In this document: in pieces, positions 46,680 to 53,829 of the stretch
Numbering within the stretch: the stretch's first letter is position 1
Layout of the letters: the number at the start of each line of letters is the position of its first letter
DNA from: Allobosea sp. BH3
GTDB lineage: Bacteria > Pseudomonadota > Alphaproteobacteria > Rhizobiales > Beijerinckiaceae
Assembly (NCBI RefSeq): GCF_025499465.1
Contig: NZ_JAIMCA010000001.1
Coordinates: 806,001 to 870,000 of the forward strand
DNA: 64,000 nt
Direction: 5' to 3'
The notes under the pieces: generated by a model
Told to the model about the DNA's origin: nothing
Database searches by the model: none
What the model saw: only the letters and a program-made list of their open reading frames with translations
Program-made: the position numbers and the translations under genes

Positions 46680-47642
46680 TCACGCCGCGCAGGCTTCAAA
46701 CCCCTTGCGCAGCTCATTTTCGTTGAGGCTGCGCCCGATGAAGACGAGGCGGCTCTCGCGCTTCTCGTCAGGCTTCCAGTCGCGCTGGAGATCGCCGTCC
46801 AGGATCATGTGCACGCCTTGGAAGACGAAGCGGCGGGGCTCGTCCTTGAAGGCGAGGATACCCTTCGAGCGCAGGATGTTCGGCCCCTGGATCTGGGCGA
46901 TGTCATTGATCCACGGCATGAACTTCTCGGGATCGACATCGCCCGGGATGGTCAGCGAGATCGAGCGCACATCCTCGGCGTGGTGATGGTGGTGCCCGGC
47001 CTCGAGAAAATCCGGCTCGATGTCGAGGATGCGGTCGAGGTCGAAGGCGTTGCGGTCCAGCAGGCTCGCGATGTCCACATTGGCGCGCTCGGCCTTGTGC
47101 AGCTTGGCATAGGGGTTGATCGCGCGGATCGCTGCCTCGACCTCGGCCAGTTCTTCAGCCGTCACCAGGTCCGTCTTGTTCAGGATGATGATGTCGGCGA
47201 AGGCGATCTGGTTCTTCGCCTCGGGCGCGTCCTTCAGCCGGTCCTTCAGCCACTTCGCGTCGGTGACGGTGACGACTGCGTCGAGACGGGTGGCGTCGCC
47301 GACATCCTGGTCGACGAAGAAGGTCTGGGCGACGGGGGCCGGATCGGCCAGGCCCGTCGTCTCGACGATGATCGCGTCGAACTTGCCCTTGCGCTTCATC
47401 AGCCCGTCGAGAATGCGGATCAGGTCTCCGCGAACGGTGCAGCAGATGCAGCCGTTGTTCATCTCGAAGATTTCCTCGTCGGCGCCGACGATGAGGTCGC
47501 CATCGATGCCCGCCTCGCCGAACTCGTTGACGATCACAGCGAATTTCTTGCCGTGGTCTTCGGTCAGGATGCGGTTGAGGAGCGTGGTCTTGCCGGCGCC
47601 CAGATAGCCGGTGAGCACCGTGACGGGGATTTTCTCGGACAT
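46680..47642 (-). CDS. CobW-type G3E GTPase, zinc metallochaperone branch
   Basis: A 320-residue GTPase. Walker A is TGYLGAGKTTLLN (about residues 11-23), the metal motif CICC is in NNGCICCTVRGDL (about 62-74), NKTD is near 155 and a histidine run GHHHHHAED near 216-224 can hold metal. The C-terminal CobW domain ends at RKGFEACAA. The CXCC GTPases with zinc operons (ZNG1/ZigA type) deliver zinc to client enzymes under starvation. It follows znuA after 44 bases on the same strand, which supports that branch rather than cobalamin synthesis. Confidence 0.9.
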   Translation of the reverse strand: MSEKIPVTVLTGYLGAGKTTLLNRILTEDHGKKFAVIVNEFGEAGIDGDLIVGADEEIFEMNNGCICCTVRGDLIRILDGLMKRKGKFDAIIVETTGLADPAPVAQTFFVDQDVGDATRLDAVVTVTDAKWLKDRLKDAPEAKNQIAFADIIILNKTDLVTAEELAEVEAAIRAINPYAKLHKAERANVDIASLLDRNAFDLDRILDIEPDFLEAGHHHHHAEDVRSISLTIPGDVDPEKFMPWINDIAQIQGPNILRSKGILAFKDEPRRFVFQGVHMILDGDLQRDWKPDEKRESRLVFIGRSLNENELRKGFEACAA

Positions 47643-47686
47643 GGAATCGACCTGATGGCTGTGACGCGGGAGCGGTGCCGGCCCTG

Positions 47687-48637
47687 TCAGGCCGGACCGG
47701 CGGCGAGCGCCTTCTCGATCTCGCTTATATTGTGCTTCATCATGCGGATGTAAGTCCCCGCCGGTCCCGAACCGGCGGAGAGCGCGTCCGAGTAGAGCCT
47801 GCCGCCGACCTTGGCGCCGCTCTCGCGCGCAATCTGCTCGACGAGGCGCGGATTGGTGACGTTCTCCAGGAAGACGGCCGGGATCTTCTGCGCTTTCACC
47901 TGCCGGATGATGCGCCCGACATCGCGGGCGGAGGCCTCGGCTTCAGTCGAGACGCCCTGCGGCGCGACGAAATCGACGCCATAGGCCTTCACGAAATAGC
48001 CGAAGGCGTCATGCGTGGTGATCGCCTTGCGCCGGTCGGCCGGGATGCGCGAGACCGCAGCCTTCACCTCGCCCTCCAGCGCATCGAGCTCGGCGAGATA
48101 GGCCGTGGCATTGGCCTCGTAGCTCGCCTTGCCAGCGGGATCGGCAGCGCTCAGCGCATCGCGGATATTGGCGACATAGACCTTGGCATTGGCGACGCTC
48201 TGCCAGGCATGGGGATCGTCATGGCCATGGTTATGGGCATGGCCCGCCTTGCCTTTGGCGTGGTCGTCGTGATCGTCATCGGCCTCGATCGCAGTGATGC
48301 CCTTCGTCGCCTCGGCGAGCGCAGCCTTGGTGCCGGAGGATTTCAACAGCCGCGGCAGCCAGCCCTCGAAATGCAAGCCATTGACGACGACGAGCTTCGC
48401 CGCAGCCATGGCTTTCGCATCGGCCGGCGTCGGAGAATAGACATGGGCGTCGCCATCGGGGCCGACCAGCGTGGTGACGCTGACGCGGTCGCCGCCCACC
48501 TGCTGCACGAAATCGCCGAGGATCGAGAAGCTCGCCACCACCGGCAGCTTCTCCTGCGCGATGGCGCCGAACGGCGAGACGGCAAGCGCCAGCCCGTAGG
48601 CAAGGCTGGCGGCAAGAAGGACGCGGCGGTTCGGCAT
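47687..48637 (-). CDS. znuA: Zinc ABC transporter substrate-binding protein ZnuA
   Basis: A 316-residue periplasmic zinc-binding protein. I chose ATG 48637 because GGAGG lies seven bases upstream and a signal peptide follows (LLAASLAYGLALAVSPFGAIAQ). The zinc ligands of cluster A-1 family proteins appear as the histidines of GDAHVYSP, NGLHFEGW and TTHDAFGYF, with a late aspartate. A histidine/aspartate-rich loop (DDDHDDHAKGKAGHAHNHGHDDPHAW, in pieces, about residues 122-147) is typical of ZnuA. A Zur-like box lies immediately before its ribosome binding site. Confidence 0.93.
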   Translation of the reverse strand: MPNRRVLLAASLAYGLALAVSPFGAIAQEKLPVVASFSILGDFVQQVGGDRVSVTTLVGPDGDAHVYSPTPADAKAMAAAKLVVVNGLHFEGWLPRLLKSSGTKAALAEATKGITAIEADDDHDDHAKGKAGHAHNHGHDDPHAWQSVANAKVYVANIRDALSAADPAGKASYEANATAYLAELDALEGEVKAAVSRIPADRRKAITTHDAFGYFVKAYGVDFVAPQGVSTEAEASARDVGRIIRQVKAQKIPAVFLENVTNPRLVEQIARESGAKVGGRLYSDALSAGSGPAGTYIRMMKHNISEIEKALAAGPA

Positions 48638-48649
48638 GGCTGACCTCCA

Positions 48650-48672
48650 GAAATGTAACGCTATAACGTTTC
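48650..48672 (-). promoter_or_regulatory. Zur-like operator before znuA
   Basis: An AT-rich imperfect palindrome whose ends GAAATGTAACG and the matching ATAACGTTTC (48650-48672) fit the type of zinc-uptake-regulator box. It stands out from the GC-rich surroundings, overlaps the znuB stop codon and ends six bases before the znuA ribosome binding site. It shares GTAACNNTATA with the region before the small His-rich gene at 50602. The assignment is by context; the match to the known consensus was not computed. Confidence 0.5.
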
Positions 48673-49547
48673 TATCTCTGGAGATGGGCCCGAGGCAAGA
48701 GGCGAAGCGCAAGCCCGCCCTGCGATCCGAACAGCAGCGAGCCGAGATAGATCGCCCCGGCGGCGAGGATGATGGACGGGCCGGCAGGCAGGCTCGCGCC
48801 CGCCGCATAGGAGATGACGAGCCCCCCATAGCCCGAAACCATGCCGAAGCCGGAAGCCAGCAGCAGAAGCCGGGTGATGTCGGCTGTCCAGAAGCGGGCG
48901 GCGGCGGCCGGCAGCATCATCATGCCGACGGCGAGCAGCGTGCCGAGCGCATGGAAGCCGGCGACGAGATTGAGCACGACGAGCGCGAGGAAGCTCAGAT
49001 GCACGACGCCACCTGAGCGGCTGACCGAGCGCAGGAAGCCGGGGTCGACGCATTCCATCACGAGCGGCCGGTAGAGCGCTGCTAACGTTAGCAGGGAGAC
49101 CGTGGCGACGCCTGCGAGCAGCAGCAGCACCTGGTCGTCCAGCGCCAGCACATTCCCGAACAGCACATGCAGCAGGTCGATCGCTGAGCCGCGCAGCGAC
49201 ACGATGGTGACGCCGAGCGCCAGCGAGATCAGGTAGAAGGCTGCAAGCGAGGCATCCTCCTTCAGCACGGTGGCCCGCGCCACGGCGCCCGCCGCGAGCG
49301 CCACCGCGAACCCTGCCGCGAGCCCGCCGATGGTCATCGCAGGCAGCGAGAAACCGGCGACGAGATAACCCAGCGCCGCGCCCGGCAGAATGGCATGCGC
49401 CATCGCATCGCCCGTCAGGCTCATGCGCCTGAGCATCAGGAAGACGCCGATCGGCGCGCCCGAGACGGCGAGCGCCGCGACGCCGACCAGCGCGCGCCGC
49501 ATGAAGTCGAATTCGGCGAAGGGGCCGATGAGGAGATCGTAGAGCAT
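48672..49547 (-). CDS. znuB: Zinc ABC transporter permease ZnuB
   Basis: A 291-residue inner-membrane permease of the ABC-3 family with about eight or nine hydrophobic segments. Family features include MLRRMSLTGDAMAHAILPGAALGYLVAG (about residues 38-65), with the conserved histidine and glycine-rich coupling region, and DITRLLLLASGFGMVSGYGGL (about 221-241). ATG 49547 is the only sensible start. The gene contains TTA and CTA leucine codons inside a perfect 16-bp palindrome (49079-49094). It follows znuC after 150 bases that hold a palindromic repeat. Confidence 0.92.
   Translation of the reverse strand: MLYDLLIGPFAEFDFMRRALVGVAALAVSGAPIGVFLMLRRMSLTGDAMAHAILPGAALGYLVAGFSLPAMTIGGLAAGFAVALAAGAVARATVLKEDASLAAFYLISLALGVTIVSLRGSAIDLLHVLFGNVLALDDQVLLLLAGVATVSLLTLAALYRPLVMECVDPGFLRSVSRSGGVVHLSFLALVVLNLVAGFHALGTLLAVGMMMLPAAAARFWTADITRLLLLASGFGMVSGYGGLVISYAAGASLPAGPSIILAAGAIYLGSLLFGSQGGLALRLLPRAHLQR
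49079..49094. repeat. Perfect 16-bp palindrome inside znuB
   Basis: CTGCTAACGTTAGCAG is its own exact reverse complement. It lies within the znuB reading frame, where it encodes Leu-Leu-Thr-Leu-Ala with the rare codons CTA and TTA, unusual in this GC-rich genome. It may be a protein-binding site or chance. Confidence 0.8.
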
Positions 49548-49577
49548 GGGTCAGCTATCCGGCGGTCGGTCGCACGA

Positions 49578-49674
49578 CGTCATTGCGAGGAGCGAAGCGA
49601 CGAAGCAATCCAGGGGGATTGGTGAAACGCTTCGAACAAGCCCCCTGGATTGCTTCGCTGCGCTCGCAATGACG
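49578..49674. repeat. Palindromic repeat element, copy A
   Basis: The left arm (49578-49617, starting CGTCATTGCGAGGAGCGAAG) and right arm (49641-49674, ending CGCTCGCAATGACG) are near-complementary, with a 23-base centre. It fills the gap between znuC and znuB. A second copy in the opposite orientation is at 50703-50790. The CGTCATTGCGAGCG...AAGCAATCC type is, as I recall, a dispersed repeat of Bradyrhizobium/Bosea genomes. Confidence 0.85.
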
Positions 49675-49697
49675 GAAAGCCGGATCGTCGGCGCGTC

Positions 49698-50432
49698 TTA
49701 CGCCGCGTCGCGCTCGCAGGGAGCGGCGTGACTATCGAAGGCCTCGACCATGCGCCGCGCCTTCAGCAAATTCTCCGGCGTCAGCACTGTGGCGGTCTCA
49801 CCCCAGGCCACGGCCTCGCGCGCCAGCAGCAGCGTCCGCGGGAAGGCCTGGCGCACCGTCTCGATGTCGTGCAGCACCGCGACGACCGTGCGGCTCTCGC
49901 CATGCCAGCGCCTGACCAATTCCAGCAGATCGGCCGTGGTGCGGGCATCGATGGCGGTGAAGGGCTCGTCGAGCAGAATCACATCGGCATCCTGCAGCAG
50001 CAGCCGCGCGAACAGCACCCGCTGCATCTGCCCGCCGGAAAGCGTCCCGATCGGCCGGCTCTCGAAGCCGGTCAGGCCGACAGCCGCGATGGCGTGCTCG
50101 ATCTTGTGGGCAGCGCCCCCGCCGATGCGCCCGAAGATGCCGGCGCGGTTCCACAGGCCCATGGCGACGAGATCGTAGACATGGATCGGGAAGGAGCGGT
50201 CGAGATCGGCCGATTGCGGCAGATAGGCGATGCGCTTGCCCTTCGCGAGCGCGACACCGCCGGACAGCGGCGCAAGCGCGCCCGCAATGCCCTTCAGCAG
50301 GGTCGACTTGCCGGCCCCGTTCGGCCCGACGATGGCGGTGAGGCTGCCGGCCTCGATCTCGCCGGAGAGATGATGCACCGCCGGATGGCGGTCATAGCCC
50401 AGCGTCAGATCGGTGAGGCGGATGGCGGACAT
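49698..50432 (-). CDS. znuC: Zinc ABC transporter ATP-binding protein ZnuC
   Basis: A 244-residue ATPase subunit. Walker A is GPNGAGKST (about residues 36-44), the signature LSGGQMQRVLFARLL (about 133-147) and Walker B VILLDEPFTAID (about 154-165), with the switch histidine in VLHDIE. I chose ATG 50432; a TTG at 50450 that overlaps the stop of the small upstream gene (TTGA) is also possible and would indicate coupling. It energises zinc import with ZnuB and ZnuA, encoded downstream on the same strand. Confidence 0.91.
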   Translation of the reverse strand: MSAIRLTDLTLGYDRHPAVHHLSGEIEAGSLTAIVGPNGAGKSTLLKGIAGALAPLSGGVALAKGKRIAYLPQSADLDRSFPIHVYDLVAMGLWNRAGIFGRIGGGAAHKIEHAIAAVGLTGFESRPIGTLSGGQMQRVLFARLLLQDADVILLDEPFTAIDARTTADLLELVRRWHGESRTVVAVLHDIETVRQAFPRTLLLAREAVAWGETATVLTPENLLKARRMVEAFDSHAAPCERDAA

Positions 50433-50446
50433 GGAACGCAACTCGC

Positions 50447-50602
50447 TCAAAAAATCACGGCCAGCGTCGCCAGCCAGAGCGCGGCGACGACCACGGCGGC
50501 CAGACCAACGCGGGCACCTGCCGAAAGACGCAGCAGCGACCAGCCCGGCTCGCTCGGAGCGGCATGGGGCGCGTGCCGGACATGGGCGTGCGTATGGGCC
50601 AT
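50447..50602 (-). CDS. Histidine-rich small membrane protein heading the zinc genes
   Basis: A 51-residue protein: MAHTHAHVRHAPHAAP, with five histidines in the first 13 residues, then a short linker and one hydrophobic helix (VGLAAVVVAALWLATLAVIF) at the very C-terminus. The stop overlaps a possible TTG start of znuC. ATG 50602 lacks a clear ribosome binding site and is only a few bases from a Zur-like sequence, so the message may be nearly leaderless. Histidine tail plus tail-anchor suggests a zinc-handling accessory to ZnuBC. The function is inference and the family is unrecognised. Confidence 0.62.
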   Translation of the reverse strand: MAHTHAHVRHAPHAAPSEPGWSLLRLSAGARVGLAAVVVAALWLATLAVIF

Positions 50603-50604
50603 GT

Positions 50605-50627
50605 GAGATGATATAATGTTACGCTTC
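50605..50627 (-). promoter_or_regulatory. Zur-like operator before the His-rich gene and znuC
   Basis: The AT-rich stretch reads GCGTAACATTATATCATC on the minus strand, sharing GTAACNNTATA with the box before znuA. It lies three bases before the start codon of the first gene of the zinc block. This position fits repression by zinc-loaded Zur. The alignment is by eye only. Confidence 0.45.
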
Positions 50628-50702
50628 CGCCGGAGCAAGTGCGATTCCGCACCTCGTCCAAGGCCTTTCCGGATGCTGGAGACGGCTTTTATCTGATTGA
50701 AC

Positions 50703-50790
50703 CGTCATTGCGAGCGCAGCGAAGCAATCCGGGAGCGGCAGAGCTCTACGTCCCCTGGATTGCTTTGACGCTTCGCTCCTCGCAATGACG
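50703..50790. repeat. Palindromic repeat element, copy B (inverted relative to copy A)
   Basis: The left arm (50703-50731, CGTCATTGCGAGCGCAGCG start) equals the reverse complement of copy A's right arm. The right arm (50751-50790) matches the reverse complement of copy A's left arm with a few changes. The two copies therefore face each other around the His-rich gene and znuC. Confidence 0.85.
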
Positions 50791-50828
50791 GGGAGCGCCT
50801 CAATACGATCGAATGCAATCTCAACCGT

Positions 50829-52445
50829 TCAGAACGGCAGGTACTGATACATCCAGGTCTCGGTCAGCACCGTCTCGCCCGCCTTGAGATAGCAGCGCAG
50901 CTCGACCGGATCGCTGCCATCGACGGTCAGGTCGAACTGGGCGCGCCAGTGGCCGGGCATGTCGTTGGGCACAGCTTCCGCGAAGACATAGGAAAAAAGG
51001 CCGCGCGAGGTCGAGACAACGACTTCCGGCTTCACACCGAAGGGGATGCTCTCGAGCATCGGCCCGAGGAACTCGACCATGAACTTGCGCACGCCCTGCG
51101 GGCGGACCATGCCGGGCTTGCCGCCATTACCGAGACGCGTGGCGACGACCCGCCCCAACGTGCTGGGAAAGGGTTCGTCGGCCAGCCAGTGCAGCTTGTA
51201 GCGGAAGTCGTAGGCGTTGCCGGCCTTGGCCTGCGCCTCCGGCACCCACATGGCGACGATGTTGTCGTGGATCTCGTCGTCGGTCGGGATCTCGATGAGC
51301 TGGACCGAGCCCCGGCCCCAATCGCCCTGCGTCTCGACCCAGAGGCTCGGCCGGCGCTCATAGGAGACGCCGTCGAGGTAATGGCCGACCTCGCGGTCGC
51401 GCTGCATCAGGCCGAAGCCGCGCGGGTTGCGGTCGACAAAGGCCGAGGCGGTGGTGTGGCGCGGATTGTTGAGCGGCCGCCAGGCGCGCTCGCCGGCCCC
51501 GGTCCAGAGCGCGAGCCCATCGGAATCATGCACCTCCGGCCGCCAGTCGATGGCGGCAGGCTTCGCCGTCTCGGAGTACCAGAACATCGAGGTCAGCGGC
51601 GCGATGCCCAGTCGCGCGATATCCTTGCGCAGATGCAGCGCCGTCTCGATTTCCATGACGACGCCCTTGCCGCGATGCATGCGGAAGCGATAGGCGCCGG
51701 CCACGCTCGGCCCGGACAGCAGCGCGTAGAGCGTCACATATTCGGCGCCGGGCTGCGGGGTTTCCAGCCAGATATGGGTGAAGTCCGGGAATTCCTCCTC
51801 CTTGCCGGAAACGGCGGGATCGATGGCCAGCCCGCGCGCCGAGAGCCCATATTGGTAGAGTTCGCCGATGGCGCGGAAATACGAGGCGCCGAGGAAGGCG
51901 ACCCAATCGTTCCGCTTCCAGTCCAGCGCCTCGCCGTTGCGGCCGGGATGGCCGCTGCGGCTCTCCTGGAAACGCAGCCCCGCGAAGCCCGCCTCGGCTG
52001 GCAACGCATGGGCCGGCGAGTCGGCCGGCATCGAGAAATAGCTCTCATCGTAGAGGATCTCGCGCGCCTTGCCGCTCTCGGCCACATGCACGCGCACCGG
52101 CTTCTGGAAATACCGGCCGAGGTGGAAGAAGGTCACCGGCCAGGGCGAGGGACCGTTCGCCCACAGCGCCGCCTCCGGCTTAAACCGGATCTTGCCATGG
52201 GCGTCGTAGTCGATCCGCTGCAGGACATCCGGGCTTGGATTGGCGGGCGCCTGATAAGGCTCGCCGGCCATGCGCTTCGCCCGCGCCTTGAGCAGGTCGA
52301 AGGTGAAGTCCTGTGCCTGGCCGAGCTTGAGCCCCTGTTCGGCAAGCGCCTCCGGCGCGAAACCGACGGCCGCCAGTGCCGCCGTCGCGCCCGCTCCGGC
52401 GAGAACTGTCCGTCGATCGAGGCGCGTCCTCCGGCTCATCTGCAT
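50829..52445 (-). CDS. Periplasmic glucan biosynthesis protein, OpgD/OpgG family
   Basis: A 538-residue protein of the MdoG/MdoD family, which shapes or releases osmoregulated periplasmic glucans. I chose ATG 52445 (AGGA about ten bases upstream; 52439 also possible). The N-terminus has a twin-arginine signal (DRRTVLAGAGATAALAAVGF), favouring OpgD, which is Tat-exported. Family sequence includes FTFDLLKARAKRMAGEPY, RFKPEAALWA, FRIGELYQYG-like AIGELYQYGLSARGLAID and NPRGFGLMQRDR (about 350-361). No opgH synthase is near. A separate glucan exporter gene (ndvA-type) lies 9 kb away. Confidence 0.9.
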   Translation of the reverse strand: MQMSRRTRLDRRTVLAGAGATAALAAVGFAPEALAEQGLKLGQAQDFTFDLLKARAKRMAGEPYQAPANPSPDVLQRIDYDAHGKIRFKPEAALWANGPSPWPVTFFHLGRYFQKPVRVHVAESGKAREILYDESYFSMPADSPAHALPAEAGFAGLRFQESRSGHPGRNGEALDWKRNDWVAFLGASYFRAIGELYQYGLSARGLAIDPAVSGKEEEFPDFTHIWLETPQPGAEYVTLYALLSGPSVAGAYRFRMHRGKGVVMEIETALHLRKDIARLGIAPLTSMFWYSETAKPAAIDWRPEVHDSDGLALWTGAGERAWRPLNNPRHTTASAFVDRNPRGFGLMQRDREVGHYLDGVSYERRPSLWVETQGDWGRGSVQLIEIPTDDEIHDNIVAMWVPEAQAKAGNAYDFRYKLHWLADEPFPSTLGRVVATRLGNGGKPGMVRPQGVRKFMVEFLGPMLESIPFGVKPEVVVSTSRGLFSYVFAEAVPNDMPGHWRAQFDLTVDGSDPVELRCYLKAGETVLTETWMYQYLPF

Positions 52446-52705
52446 CAAGCTCAAGTCCTGCCCGCCACGGTCCCGCATAACGCCCCTGATCCAGTCTGGT
52501 TCCGCCGCCCGGCAGACCTTGCATTCGGAACGTCCGGGCAACGACCTGAGATAGGTGGCCGATTGTGGCGAAACCAGCACGTTCATTGGGCTAAAGGCGA
52601 AAGCCCCGGCATAGCCGGCCGCTTTCACTTTCACGGCCCGCATGCTCTAAAAAACCTCAACCCGCCGTTCGAGCCGGGGCACGAAGCCAAGACCAGGGAG
52701 AAAAC

Positions 52706-53671
52706 ATGAAAACGTCGTTCCGCGGCCGTCTGGCCGCCATGGCTGCGGCTTGCGCGCTCGCTGCCGCGCCTGTGACCGCGAACGCCCAGGATTTCGTCAA
52801 CATCCTCACTGGCGGGACCTCCGGCGTCTATTACCCGATGGGCGTCGCGCTCTCTAAGATCTACGGCGAGAAGATCGCCAACACCCGCCCCAGCGTCCAG
52901 GCCACCAAGGCCTCGGTCGAGAATCTGGTGCTGCTGCAGCAGGGCCGCGGCGAGATTGCCTTCACGCTCGGGGATTCGCTCGACGCCGCCTGGAAGGGCG
53001 ACGAGGAAGCCGGCTTCAAGGCACCGTTGAAGAAGCTGCGCGGGATCGCGGCCGTCTATCCGAATTATGTCCAGATTGTCGCTTCCAAGGAGAGCGGCAT
53101 CAAGACGCTGGCCGATCTCAAGGGCAAGCGCCTCTCGGTCGGCGCGCCGAAATCCGGCACTGAGCTCAACGCTCGCGCCATCCTTGCCGCCGCCGGCATC
53201 GCCTACAAGGACCTCGGCAAGATCGAGTACCTGCCCTTCGCCGAGTCGGTCGAGCTGATGAAAAACCGCCAGCTCGACGCCACGCTGCAATCGGCCGGCC
53301 TCGGCGTCGCCTCGTTGCGCGATCTCGCGACCTCGGTCGAGATCAACGTCGTCGAGGTACCGAAGGCCGTCATCGACAAGGCCGGCCCGCCCTTCATCAG
53401 CGCTCCGATCCCGGCCAACACCTATACCGGCCAGACCAGCGACGTGAACACGGCCGCCGTGGTCAACTACCTCGTCACGCATGAGGGTGTGAAGGAGGAG
53501 CTGGTCTACCAGATGACGAAGAACGTCTTCGAGAACCTCGGCGACCTCGCCGCCTCTCACTCGGCTGGCAAGGAGATCAAGCTGGAGAAGGCGCTCGATG
53601 GCATGCCGGTCCCGTTGCATCCGGGCGCCGCGCGCTACCTGAAGGAAAAAGGCCTGAAGGCCGGTTCGTAA
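52706..53671 (+). CDS. TRAP-TAXI transporter substrate-binding protein
   Basis: A 321-residue periplasmic binding protein of the TAXI family. The signal peptide (residues 1-27, ending NAQ) is followed by FVNILTGGTSGVYYPMGVALSKIY, the family's opening motif. The C-terminal half contains PANTYTGQTSDVNTAAVVNYLVTHEGV (about residues 235-261). ATG 52706 has GGGAG eight bases upstream. With the fused permease and DUF1850 genes that follow it makes a complete TAXI importer. The ligand is unknown; glutamate, and in some cases other dicarboxylates, are known for the family. Confidence 0.91.
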   Translation: MKTSFRGRLAAMAAACALAAAPVTANAQDFVNILTGGTSGVYYPMGVALSKIYGEKIANTRPSVQATKASVENLVLLQQGRGEIAFTLGDSLDAAWKGDEEAGFKAPLKKLRGIAAVYPNYVQIVASKESGIKTLADLKGKRLSVGAPKSGTELNARAILAAAGIAYKDLGKIEYLPFAESVELMKNRQLDATLQSAGLGVASLRDLATSVEINVVEVPKAVIDKAGPPFISAPIPANTYTGQTSDVNTAAVVNYLVTHEGVKEELVYQMTKNVFENLGDLAASHSAGKEIKLEKALDGMPVPLHPGAARYLKEKGLKAGS

Positions 53672-53681
53672 GGTCCGAAGC

Positions 53682-53804
53682 GCGTCATCCCGTGCAACGC
53701 TGCGGCGCAGACGCGGGACCGCGCGACGAGCAAGCACCTCTTCCTGAAGACGATCCCGCATCTGCGCTGCGGCACCGGCATGCCGCGGCGCGTGCGGGAT
53801 GACA
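53682..53804. repeat. Extragenic palindrome, CATCCCG family, copy 2
   Basis: The ends GCGTCATCCCGTG (left) and GCGTGCGGGATGACA (right) match the element at 35958-36012. The centre is larger and contains GACGCGGGACCG and GATCCCGCATCTGCG. It lies between the TAXI binding-protein gene and its permease, so it may lower expression of the permease. Confidence 0.6.
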
Positions 53805-53829
53805 CATGAACACCGGCAGGACTTCGACC

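Noticed and set aside
46680..47642. Cobalamin synthesis protein CobW or nitrile hydratase activator of the P47K type
   Set aside because: The gene follows znuA on the same strand, with a CICC motif and His run; the zinc chaperone branch fits better. The nitrile hydratase genes are 12 kb away and have their own accessory protein.
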